The notes below the pieces were generated by a model. It had not been told where the DNA came from. It saw nothing but the letters and a program-made list of their open reading frames with translations, and made no database searches. Below, piece after piece: positions 36,131 through 43,676 of a stretch of DNA of 64,000 bases. Positions within the stretch are counted from its first letter, which is position 1, and each line of letters begins with the position of its first letter. The stretch is from [Clostridium] viride DSM 6836 (GTDB lineage: Bacteria; Bacillota; Clostridia; Oscillospirales; Oscillospiraceae), in the NCBI GenBank assembly GCA_000620945.1, contig JHZO01000004.1, positions 496,001 through 560,000 of the forward strand, given 5' to 3'. A program made the position numbers and the translations under genes.

Positions 36131-36841
36131 TTATACACCCGTCAAATCACGGATAACGGTACCAGCCAGGAGAAAACCGGCCACAGGAGGAACCCAGGGG
36201 GCACTGGCCGGAACGGTGCGGCGGCCGGGGGGTGGAGTTTCGCGTGGGAGAGGTGTGCGCGGTAATTCCGGCGAAAAAACCACCTTGTGATGGCGAATGC
36301 CACGGCGGCCAAGTTCCCGGCGGACAATTCGGGCCAAGGAGCAGCCTTCGGTTTTGGATAGATCCGCCACCCGGAAGAGGGAAGGGTCTAGCTTGTTCCC
36401 CGTTCCAAGGGAGGAGATGATCGGAATCTCACGTGTGAGCGCAGTCTCAATCAAGTCCAGCTTACAAGAGACCAGATCGATGGCATCCACAATATAGTCG
36501 TACCCTTCCGAAAAAAAGTCATCTCGCGTTTCCGGGGTATAGCGCCCAACTTTTGGATGCACCTGACAGGAGGGGTTAATGTCGAGCACGCGCGCTGCCA
36601 TAGCCTCGGCCTTGGCTTGTCCCATCGTGGAATGTAAGGCTTCCACCTGACGATTTAAATTGGTGAGACCAATATCATCGAGGTCAATGAGGGTAAGCGT
36701 CCCTAGGCCGGCGCGTGCCAAGGCTTCGGCGCACCAGCTCCCCACTCCTCCAAGACCAAACACAGCCACATGAGAGCGAGACAGTCGCTCCATGGCTTCC
36801 GGGCCTAGCAGCATCTCAGTTCGAAGAAATTGCTCATCCAT
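36131..36841 (-). CDS. tcdA: tRNA threonylcarbamoyladenosine dehydratase
   Basis: A 236-residue ThiF/E1-like enzyme that makes cyclic t6A37 in tRNA. It shows the ATP-binding FGLGGVGSWCAEALARAG (28-45), the conserved LIDLDDIGLTNLNRQ, and VDAIDLVSCKLDLI with the adenylating-enzyme Asp. The proline-rich stretch near the end (TPLPRETPPPGR) is typical of the flexible loop. Single gene, convergent with nothing, and 5' of the TauE pair. Confidence 0.92.
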   Translation of the reverse strand: MDEQFLRTEMLLGPEAMERLSRSHVAVFGLGGVGSWCAEALARAGLGTLTLIDLDDIGLTNLNRQVEALHSTMGQAKAEAMAARVLDINPSCQVHPKVGRYTPETRDDFFSEGYDYIVDAIDLVSCKLDLIETALTREIPIISSLGTGNKLDPSLFRVADLSKTEGCSLARIVRRELGRRGIRHHKVVFSPELPRTPLPRETPPPGRRTVPASAPWVPPVAGFLLAGTVIRDLTGV

Positions 36842-36861
36842 AAAAGTTTATACCCTTTCTT

Positions 36862-36901
36862 TGAAAAGAGCCCCACAAAGGTCGTATGGCCTTTGTGGGG
36901 C
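36862..36901 (-). terminator. Terminator of the foldase gene
   Basis: A 12-bp perfect stem GCCCCACAAAGG/CCTTTGTGGGGC with 8-base loop is followed on the minus strand by TCTTTTC. Confidence 0.8.
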
Positions 36902-36914
36902 AAAGTACGATGCG

Positions 36915-38477
36915 TTAGGAAACGCCAATCTGATTCATGCCCTTTAATTCTTCGATGGGGTAGTTTGCTTTCTCCCCTTCAAACCAAGTGGTGTAGTCTG
37001 CGTTTTGTAGCGCAGTGAGAGCTGCATACTCCCAACGAGGCTGACCAAATCCGTTCACAAGCACAAGGCGATAGCCGATGGTTGCGCCGGTATCATTCTT
37101 AACCTCCAGAAGATTGGTGTCACCAATCTGTACAGCACCAGGGACAAAGGCCCACTGGTCAAAGGCAGCTTGATACGTGGTTCGGGTCAGTTTAGGTTCG
37201 GAAGCGGTGGTAATGGTCGTATCCTCGGCGTTCTTACCAAGGGCAAGGAATGCCTCGGAACTCTTGTCGCTGCCGCTGGTATACTGGGAAAGGAGATCTT
37301 CTGCCTTTGTCTTAGCCGCTGCAAGCTGATCCTCAGTGGGGGCGGTGGTCTGATTTCCCTTGTCGTCCGTGGTAACCGTAGTTTCTGCGGTGACCAAGAT
37401 GCTGCTGACATCCAGCGTTTCAAAGGAGTTATCGCGCTTTTCCCGTGCTAAGAACTGAACGACATAATAGCCATTGCCGCTCTGCTCAATCACCTCAACC
37501 TGACCAGCTTTTCTGGCGCCATCCTTTAACCAAGTTCCGTAGGCAGAAGTCAGGGTAGCTCCCTGTGCATCCTGCGTCAGGGTAGAAGAGGCGTCGGCAT
37601 ACGTTTCCTTTTGATCTTCTGAGGCAAATTGCTGCGCTGCGGCGTTGAACGCAGTGCCGCGCTTAACCTCTTTGGCCATGGCATCCGCCGTTTCCTTAGC
37701 AAGCTTCATGGCCGCTGCGGTTTGCTCCTCCGTGGGCTCCACGGGCTTGCCCGTTTCATCCACTCCCGATTCTGGCTTTGCGGGAACAAAGAAGGTATTA
37801 AAATCATAGGAATCCAATGAATCGGCATTTTTTTCATAGTACGAAGCAAGCTGTGCTGGCTCATACTTGAAATCTTCCTTCACATGCTTGCTATATTCGT
37901 CTGCCAGGGCAGCATCGGTCAGCATGCTTTTTAAGAGAGATTTCGTCATATTTTCGCCATACATGGCCTTCATATAGTATTTTTCGCTACCACCCTGGGA
38001 CACGACAAGCTGAAGAATTTGAGACTCAATGGACTTCATTTGAGCTTCCACCGTAGCCTGACCTTCCGCCGAAAGGGTGTAATTATTTTTCTTTGCTTGA
38101 TCCTTCAAGAGAGCGACCTGCTGAAGCTGGGTTAATGCGGTCTCACGGAAGTAGTCTGCATAGGTCTTACCAGACTCTTCCTCATAAATCTGTTCCTGAG
38201 GAGGGCGAGTGGTATCATAACCGGAAGACATGCCATACTGCTCGAACATTTTTGCCGTTTGCCACGTATTATTGTAGGCTTGTGTGTAGTAATATTGCAC
38301 CTCATTGGTGCCAAACGTTTGTTCACCGATTTTCACGGCATCCACATTGGGATGTTTGGGCCAGTTATTCCATACGATCAGTGCACCGACAACTAGGGCA
38401 ATCACGATCCCAAGAATCAAATATTGCTTGGCGTGACTTTTTTCAGCTTGCTTTCCACGGTTATTGGCTGAATTCAT
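36915..38477 (-). CDS. Membrane-anchored peptidyl-prolyl isomerase/foldase (SurA/PrsA-like)
   Basis: 520 residues with a basic N-terminus, one membrane helix (about 20-37) and a large extracytoplasmic region. The SurA-N-like helical part has VDAVKIGEQTFGTNEVQYYY, and a parvulin-like part (about 270-370) has KRGTAFNAAAQQFASED, GQVEVIEQSGNGYYVVQFLAREKRD. No lipobox is present, so it is anchored by the helix. It probably helps exported proteins fold. GGAGG precedes the ATG. Confidence 0.82.
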   Translation of the reverse strand: MNSANNRGKQAEKSHAKQYLILGIVIALVVGALIVWNNWPKHPNVDAVKIGEQTFGTNEVQYYYTQAYNNTWQTAKMFEQYGMSSGYDTTRPPQEQIYEEESGKTYADYFRETALTQLQQVALLKDQAKKNNYTLSAEGQATVEAQMKSIESQILQLVVSQGGSEKYYMKAMYGENMTKSLLKSMLTDAALADEYSKHVKEDFKYEPAQLASYYEKNADSLDSYDFNTFFVPAKPESGVDETGKPVEPTEEQTAAAMKLAKETADAMAKEVKRGTAFNAAAQQFASEDQKETYADASSTLTQDAQGATLTSAYGTWLKDGARKAGQVEVIEQSGNGYYVVQFLAREKRDNSFETLDVSSILVTAETTVTTDDKGNQTTAPTEDQLAAAKTKAEDLLSQYTSGSDKSSEAFLALGKNAEDTTITTASEPKLTRTTYQAAFDQWAFVPGAVQIGDTNLLEVKNDTGATIGYRLVLVNGFGQPRWEYAALTALQNADYTTWFEGEKANYPIEELKGMNQIGVS

Positions 38478-38514
38478 TTGTAAAATCCTCCTTCTGGAAA
38501 AAAGACATCAAACT

Positions 38515-38543
38515 ATTATACAAAGTGGAAGTAAGTTTTGCAA
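38515..38543 (-). promoter_or_regulatory. SigA-type promoter of the foldase gene
   Basis: On the minus strand: TTGCAA (38543-38538), a 17-base spacer and TATAAT (38520-38515), 38 bases before the start codon. Confidence 0.88.
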
Positions 38544-38784
38544 GTGAATTTCTGTGAATTACATTTATTTTCGTCTTTTTCGGTAGAACGGGGAAAGGTT
38601 ACAAAATGTACTCTTTTCGACACGGTTCGCCATAATTTGAGTGGATTTGGACGCAATGGACGGGAACGACATCGAGGTATGTCGAATTAGTAAGAAACTT
38701 GTTGGACGAAATTTCTTTTCAAATATCTTATCTTCGACTAGAATTATATTAAGTTTTGGGAGAAATGCGAGAGGATTTGTTATT
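38544..38784. other. Intergenic region upstream of the DUF6514 gene
   Basis: About 240 A/T-rich bases between divergent genes. An in-frame GTG at 38641 would lengthen the next gene by 48 codons, but that extension has no ribosome-binding site and unusual composition. I see no RNA or repeat here. Confidence 0.5.
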
Positions 38785-39051
38785 ATGCGAGAATTATGGA
38801 TAGGAACAAACTCGATAAGCGCGGAAGGAGAGGAGTTTACCTGTGAGTATTTTGTATTAATTGAGGAAACGGGCGGAAATTTTCCCTGTGAGAGCTACGG
38901 AATTAAGATTAAAGTAAATGAAAGTGGAGAATTCGCCGAAGTAAACGATATTAGCTTAAACGCAGAAAAAATCTTAGACTTGGGAAATCTACTGTGTCGG
39001 AATGTGGTCACTCCCTGTACTTTGATGGATGTCATCCAAGACTGGCTGTAA
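38785..39051 (+). CDS. DUF6514-like small protein
   Basis: 88 residues from the ATG (MRELWIGTNSIS). Beta-rich start, SYGIKIKV in the middle and the end LLCRNVVTPCTLMDVIQDWL. The pattern SYG(I/V)x(I/V), then (V)TP-x-(T)L-x-DV(I/L)-D/x-W/Y-L, is what I recall for DUF6514 of Clostridia, of unknown function. GAGAGGA lies upstream of the ATG. It precedes the ATPase N-terminal fragment. Confidence 0.68.
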   Translation: MRELWIGTNSISAEGEEFTCEYFVLIEETGGNFPCESYGIKIKVNESGEFAEVNDISLNAEKILDLGNLLCRNVVTPCTLMDVIQDWL

Positions 39052-39160
39052 CTTTACATATTGAGAAAGAGAAATTCGGAAAAATTCTTTTGAAACGCGT
39101 ACCTGCAAGGAGGGAGTGTCATAAGCTGAACTAAAGGAAAACAGAATCGGAGGGACAGCT

Positions 39161-39553
39161 ATGACACAAGCGGAAGGGAAAGTGCAATATTTCCTAGGCG
39201 CAAATTCTGCACAAGGATTCGTCTCGCTTTATCATGAGCTCTTGGATGAACGCAATGCGACGGCTCTCTATGTTTTAAAAGGGGGCGCAGGTTGTGGGAA
39301 ATCCACGCTGATGAGAAAAGTGGGAGAGGAAATGGAGCGACAGGGCTTCGACGTAGAGTATATTCTTTGCTCGGGTGACCCGGACTCCTTGGATGCGATT
39401 CTTATACCAGAGAAAGCGGTAGCGATTATGGATGGTACGGCGCCCCATGGGAAGGAGCCGAAAACACAAAGAAAGAAGTGTGCAACAATCAGAAATTCCA
39501 GTAAATGTGTATGCCTTGCCCTTCATCCTCTTTGCGTTTTCTCTCAATGGTAA
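39161..39553 (+). pseudogene. N-terminal part of a split P-loop ATPase (PRK06851-type), truncated by recombination
   Basis: The first 96 codons are intact ATPase: FLGANSAQGFVSLY, Walker A GGAGCGKSTLM (41-51), CSGDPDSLDAILIP and the Walker B-like VAIMDGTAPH (87-96). After His96 the frame enters foreign sequence (GKEPKTQRKK...) and stops at 39553, overlapping the end of the recombinase gene on the other strand. GGAGGG precedes the ATG, so a 130-residue truncated protein may be made. The remaining 265 codons are at 8918-9720. In this family two nucleotide-binding domains are needed, so the fragment is unlikely to work alone. Confidence 0.85.
39425..39475. other. att-like recombination junction (right), core CCCATG at 39444-39449
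   Basis: The right breakpoint of the split ATPase gene. The ATPase frame runs up to CCCATG. From 39450 onward the sequence is recombinase-proximal and includes CACAAA at 39465-39470, the partner of TTTGTG at 8897-8902. The recombinase stop codon is only 40 bases away, the usual position of an att site relative to a large serine recombinase gene. Confidence 0.72.
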
Positions 39554-41027
39554 CCTTTGAAATCAATGCGGTAAACAGTGGTCGTGTCAGGGGAACTTGC
39601 ACGGGTTGATCCACTGTGCAGGAAGAAGTGCTCTTGCACGCAAGAACTTGCTGTTCCAGTTCCTGCATGCGCTCTTGATAGATTCCAAGGTCTTCCGTAA
39701 AGGATTGAGACAGCAAACGAAACTGCTGTTCGGAAAGAAGTCCCGAGACCTTATCCAGATACAAGGATTCCAGTGCTTTCTTGCGCTGTTTGTATTGTGT
39801 CGAGAGTGATGTGTACTCTTGTTCAAGGGTGGTACGCCGCGCTTGCTCGAACTCAAATCTTCCCACCGGATCGGAGGGAAGGTACCATGTAGAGAGATGT
39901 TCTTTCACAAGTAGCTCGATTCTGGAGAGAAGCAGATCAAGACGAATGGAACAAGGCGAGCGATCAGACATGGCTCTAAGCGGACAGGATGGATTTGTGC
40001 AGCGAAGATAGCTGTGGGTCTTTCCCTGATATTGATACTTATTTTTGTGGAGCTTGCTGCCGCACGCGGCACAGCAGACCAAACCTGCAAGAAGATGCGG
40101 AGCTCCATCGCCACACGCTTTGCTTCGACTTTGATGCAGGGCACGCACGGCTTCAAAGGTTTCGACATCAATGATTCCTTCGTGTGTGCCCTCCACGCGA
40201 AACCACTTCTCTTTAGGTACGCTAATGAGCTTGCTGGATTTATAGCTGAGCTTTTTTCGAGTGCCTTGCACCATGACGCCAAGGTACATCTCATTATGTA
40301 AAATGCGCCCAACAGAACTGCGGTTCCAGCGGCCATATGGATCTCGGAGACTGCCGTTAGTGTAGGCCGAGCCATGTTCCTTTTTATAGAGAGAGGGGTT
40401 TGAAATACCCTGTTCATTGAGCTTATCGGCAATCTTTTGCTTCCCATACCCCAACAAGGCCCACTGATATATTTGCCGTACCACAGTGGCAGCTTCCGGG
40501 TCCACCACGAGTCGGCCCTTTTCAGTGGGATGCAAGCGGTATCCATACAGGGGGAAGCCTCCGATGTAGTCGCCTTGCCGTCGTTTATGGTTGAACACCA
40601 TGCGGATGTTTTCCGATAGGTCCTCTAAATACCACTCATTCACTAGCCCGTTAATTTGACGGGCTTTTTTGTTTCCCTGCAAATCGGTATCGACATGATC
40701 GGCTAGGGCAATGAAGCGGATGCCCCAAAGTGGGAACAGACCGTGAAGGTAGCGCTCCACTAGCTCCATGTCACGGGTAAAGCGAGATTGTGTCTTGCAC
40801 AGGATGAGATCAAACCGACCGGATTTGGCATCCCGCAGGAGTCGGTTAAATTCAGGGCGGGAACGGTCTGCCCCAGAGTAATCCTCATCAGAATAGATAT
40901 CCACCAAGTCCCACGCTTGCGTTCTAACGTAATCGCTTAACAGTTGTTTTTGGTTTTGAATGCTTTCGGACTCACCCAGTTTGTCTTCGTCTTCGCGGCT
41001 GAGACGGCAATAAATCGCACATCGCAT
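39489..41027 (-). CDS. Large serine recombinase
   Basis: A 512-residue site-specific recombinase. The N-terminal resolvase domain has the nucleophile Ser10 in YCRLSREDE, then SGADRSRPEFNRLL and the CKTQSRFTRD arginine cluster. The recombinase domain has GGFPLYGY and NRSSVGRILHNEMYLGV. A zinc ribbon follows (CCAAC and CTNPSC, about 325-355), then a coiled coil (about 385-465), the layout of phage integrases, TnpX/TndX and SpoIVCA. No frameshift is seen, so it may be active. Its stop lies 40 bases from the CCCATG junction. Its start overlaps the stop of the 84-codon gene upstream. Confidence 0.95.
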   Translation of the reverse strand: MRCAIYCRLSREDEDKLGESESIQNQKQLLSDYVRTQAWDLVDIYSDEDYSGADRSRPEFNRLLRDAKSGRFDLILCKTQSRFTRDMELVERYLHGLFPLWGIRFIALADHVDTDLQGNKKARQINGLVNEWYLEDLSENIRMVFNHKRRQGDYIGGFPLYGYRLHPTEKGRLVVDPEAATVVRQIYQWALLGYGKQKIADKLNEQGISNPSLYKKEHGSAYTNGSLRDPYGRWNRSSVGRILHNEMYLGVMVQGTRKKLSYKSSKLISVPKEKWFRVEGTHEGIIDVETFEAVRALHQSRSKACGDGAPHLLAGLVCCAACGSKLHKNKYQYQGKTHSYLRCTNPSCPLRAMSDRSPCSIRLDLLLSRIELLVKEHLSTWYLPSDPVGRFEFEQARRTTLEQEYTSLSTQYKQRKKALESLYLDKVSGLLSEQQFRLLSQSFTEDLGIYQERMQELEQQVLACKSTSSCTVDQPVQVPLTRPLFTALISKVTIERKRKEDEGQGIHIYWNF

Positions 41028-41281
41028 CAGAACATCTCCGAAGGAGAGGAGAGGGGCTTCTCTTGGGGAATGGTAAGCATCGGAATTCCCTCAGTCTCTT
41101 CCAGCCTTTCTGTGGAAAGCACCTGGGCAACGAGTTTGGAAAAGCGTTCTTTGCGCAAGCTTTCATCCTGAGTACAAAAGTGCTCAAACAGCTCTAAGGT
41201 CAGATTCTTGATAGGGATCACCTCCAAGTCAAACCTATGACAAAAGCTCAGAGGATATGAAAGCTCGGTGGCATGGATCAT
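41027..41281 (-). CDS. Small protein encoded with the serine recombinase
   Basis: 84 residues, no family recognised. Predicted mostly helical with a charged middle (CTQDESLRKERFSKLVAQVL) and a Pro/Ser-rich tail. The stop overlaps the recombinase start as TGATG, indicating translational coupling. No clear ribosome-binding site precedes the ATG at 41281, so the start is uncertain. Size and position would suit a recombination directionality factor or accessory protein, but that is a guess. Confidence 0.55.
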   Translation of the reverse strand: MIHATELSYPLSFCHRFDLEVIPIKNLTLELFEHFCTQDESLRKERFSKLVAQVLSTERLEETEGIPMLTIPQEKPLSSPSEMF

Positions 41282-41301
41282 GGAATTTACAAATCGTTTG
41301 G

Positions 41302-41330
41302 TTGTATAAAGGGCCGTTCAATGATAAAAT
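41302..41330 (+). promoter_or_regulatory. SigA-type promoter of the PAP2 gene
   Basis: TTGTAT, a 17-base spacer and TAAAAT, 45 bases before the start codon at 41375. It occupies the place where the rest of the ATPase gene would be if the recombinase were a simple insertion. Confidence 0.78.
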
Positions 41331-41374
41331 AGAAAGAGGAAAGATACTTTGATTCCGTTGGGAGTACAGATACC

Positions 41375-41929
41375 ATGGAACACATATTATCTCTGGATTT
41401 TGGGATTCTAAATTGGATCGCGGAGCACGTACAATCGAATACTTTGGATCAAGTCATGCCGCGGATTAGTTGGCTGGGAAACAGCGGCATGGTTTTTATT
41501 GTCCTCGCCCTCGTTCTTCTCGTTTTCCCAAAGCAAAGGGGAACTGGGGTGCAGATCCTTCTTGCACTGGTATTTAGCCTGCTGCTTTGTAATGTTCTGC
41601 TAAAAAATGTAGTGGAACGAGTGCGCCCCTTTGAGTTGGTCAGCGGAATTGAACTGCTTGTGAAAGCCCCCCATGACTTTTCTTTTCCCTCGGGGCATAC
41701 CTCGGCAGCGTTTGCTGCAGCAACCGTCTTTCTCCGATCCCGATCCCGATACAAGTACCTGTTTCTTGGGTTCGCCTTGTTGATGGGCTTTTCACGCTTA
41801 TACCTTTACGTGCATTTTCCCAGTGACGTCATCGGTGGCATACTCACCGGTCTTGCATCGGGCTACTTTGCCACCTTGTGCTATCAGTGGTTTGCAAAAC
41901 GAAGGGATCATTCCCAAGGAGGACGGTAG
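41375..41929 (+). CDS. PAP2-family membrane phosphatase
   Basis: 184 residues with about five helices and all three PAP2 signatures: KNVVERVRPF (K-x6-RP, near residue 72), PSGHTSAAFA (near 108) and SRLYLYVHFPSDVIGG (near 140). The likely substrate is undecaprenyl pyrophosphate (BcrC-like) or another lipid phosphate. It is followed after one base by the COG2426 gene. Confidence 0.9.
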   Translation: MEHILSLDFGILNWIAEHVQSNTLDQVMPRISWLGNSGMVFIVLALVLLVFPKQRGTGVQILLALVFSLLLCNVLLKNVVERVRPFELVSGIELLVKAPHDFSFPSGHTSAAFAAATVFLRSRSRYKYLFLGFALLMGFSRLYLYVHFPSDVIGGILTGLASGYFATLCYQWFAKRRDHSQGGR

Positions 41930-41930
41930 C

Positions 41931-42407
41931 GTGGTAACACCGGAGTGGGAACAGCTGTTTCATACCTTTGTCATTTCCATGGCCCCCGTAGTGGAATTGC
42001 GAGGGGCGATCCCTTATGGACTGGCGCAAGGGCTTCCGTTTTGGACCGTCTTTTTCGTGGCCTTTCTTGGGAACCTGATTCCGGTTCCGTTTATCATTCT
42101 ATTTATTCGGCAGATCTTTGCCTTTTTGCGTCGTAGTAGTACCTTAGGGCCGCTCATCGCACGCCTTGAGCGAAAAGCGCACTTAAAGGGACGCTTGGTC
42201 AATCGCTACAAAACCATGGGACTCTTTGTTCTGGTTGCCATTCCGCTACCTGGTACCGGAGCCTGGACGGGGGCATTGGTGGCAGCCTTTTTGGATATTC
42301 GTTTGCGGCGATCCTTCCCCGCCATTGCACTTGGTGTTTTGGTAGCTGGGATTTTAGTATCGGCCATCAGCTATTCCGCCTTTTGGGCTTTTGGAATGCA
42401 ATCGTAA
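41931..42407 (+). CDS. COG2426 small multidrug export-like membrane protein
   Basis: 158 residues with four to five helices and the family motif SMAPVVELRGAIPYGLAQGLPFW (about 16-38), then LGNLIPVPFI and the late LPGTGAWTGALVA. The annotation as drug exporter is weakly supported in the literature. The GTG start follows AAGGAGG by 8 bases. In-frame codons upstream lie within the PAP2 gene. Confidence 0.85.
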   Translation: MVTPEWEQLFHTFVISMAPVVELRGAIPYGLAQGLPFWTVFFVAFLGNLIPVPFIILFIRQIFAFLRRSSTLGPLIARLERKAHLKGRLVNRYKTMGLFVLVAIPLPGTGAWTGALVAAFLDIRLRRSFPAIALGVLVAGILVSAISYSAFWAFGMQS

Positions 42408-42447
42408 AAACCCGACTACGCCCTATAGAAGGGGATAGTCGGGTTTT
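42407..42447. terminator. Bidirectional terminator, COG2426/cysteine desulfurase
   Basis: A 12-bp stem AAAACCCGACTA/TAGTCGGGTTTT with a 17-base loop lies between convergent genes. Confidence 0.85.
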
Positions 42448-42450
42448 GTT

Positions 42451-43590
42451 TTATACTTTGGCAGATACGCGGGTGTGACTAATCTCCAGTAAGGCTTGGC
42501 AAAGGGTATCGATATCTTCTTTTTGGGTGTCTGGCGAAAAGGATACGCGTAATATGCCCATAGATACTTTGGGAGGAAGCTTCATCGCAGCAAAGACATG
42601 ACTGGGCTTACCCTTATGGCAGGCAGAGCCAGAGGAAACAAAGATATCACGATCGCTGAGGGAACGAACCAACATTTCGCTGGGAAAACCGGGAAGAGAA
42701 ATGGCGCAAATATGAGGGGCGTCCCCTTCCGAGACCATCACTAAGCCCGGAATGCGTTGGGGTAAGGATTGTATGGTGTAGGACTTTATTTCCTTCAACT
42801 GTTTCAAACGATCTGAATATTCCAAACGACCCAAGGTGCTGGCGGCTGCAAAGGCAGCAATCTGAGGGGTAGCTTCGGTTCCGGAGCGCAACCCCTGTTC
42901 CTGTCCGCCACCCAAAAGAAAGGGGGGGATGGAGAGGCCTTTTCGGACAAAGAGAGCTCCAGAGCCTTTCATTCCGCCAATCTTATGCGCACTGATGCTT
43001 AAAAGATCAACACCTAGCTCGCTGGGTGAAAAGGGAATTTTCAAAAAGGCCTGCACGGCGTCCGTGTGCAGAAGTGCTTTGGATTGGTGGGTGCGCAGCA
43101 GCTCGGAGGCTTCTTTCACCGGGAATAGGCAGCCCGTTTCATTGTTCACTAGCATCATGGAAACCAGGATGGTATCCTCACGAAGGGCATCTTCCAGTTG
43201 AGCGATGGAGATGTGTCCCGTTTTGTCCGGTAGAAGGTACGTGACCGCATACCCTTGCTGCTCCAATGCCCGAATGGGCTCTAAGACGGCGGAGTGCTCC
43301 ACCGCTGTTGTAATGATGTGCCGTCCGACCCTGCGATTCCGCTGAGTGGCGATGCTGACAGCCCAGTTGTCTGCCTCGGTGCCGCCGGATGTGAAGAAAA
43401 GCTCCTCCGCTTGGCAGGATAAGGCTTGTGCGATTTGGCTTCGATGCTCGGTTAGAGCCGCCGCCGCATCGGCACCCAAACGATGACGAGAGGAAGGGTT
43501 GCCATATGCTTCGGTCATCACATGAAGCGCGGCTTTGACCGCGGCAGGGCAGACCCGTGTGGTAGCTGCATGATCCAAATAAATTGCCAT
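42451..43590 (-). CDS. Cysteine desulfurase (NifS/IscS family)
   Basis: A 379-residue PLP enzyme that moves sulfur from cysteine to acceptors for Fe-S clusters or tRNA thiolation. N-terminal YLDHAATT, YGNPSSRH, the substrate-binding TSGGTEADNW, the PLP Lys in SISAHKIGGMKGSGAL and the active-site Cys in SSGSACHKG. No iscU or mnmA gene is adjacent, so its partner is undefined. It is downstream of dacF on the same strand. Confidence 0.93.
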   Translation of the reverse strand: MAIYLDHAATTRVCPAAVKAALHVMTEAYGNPSSRHRLGADAAAALTEHRSQIAQALSCQAEELFFTSGGTEADNWAVSIATQRNRRVGRHIITTAVEHSAVLEPIRALEQQGYAVTYLLPDKTGHISIAQLEDALREDTILVSMMLVNNETGCLFPVKEASELLRTHQSKALLHTDAVQAFLKIPFSPSELGVDLLSISAHKIGGMKGSGALFVRKGLSIPPFLLGGGQEQGLRSGTEATPQIAAFAAASTLGRLEYSDRLKQLKEIKSYTIQSLPQRIPGLVMVSEGDAPHICAISLPGFPSEMLVRSLSDRDIFVSSGSACHKGKPSHVFAAMKLPPKVSMGILRVSFSPDTQKEDIDTLCQALLEISHTRVSAKV

Positions 43591-43676
43591 AGGATAACCT
43601 CACTTGGAAAATATCATTCGTAAGTTCTTAGTCTATGGATTTTTCCGGGGAATGTCAAGAAATCATGGTAAGGTTT

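Noticed and set aside
38641-38784. 48-codon N-terminal extension of the DUF6514-like gene
   Set aside because: The GTG start has no ribosome-binding site and the extension does not look like the family. The ATG at 38785 does.
39161-41281. Simple insertion of a small serine-recombinase element into the ATPase gene
   Set aside because: The remaining ATPase codons are not on the far side of the recombinase. 41282-41375 holds the promoter of the PAP2 gene instead, and the C-terminal codons are at 8.9 kb.
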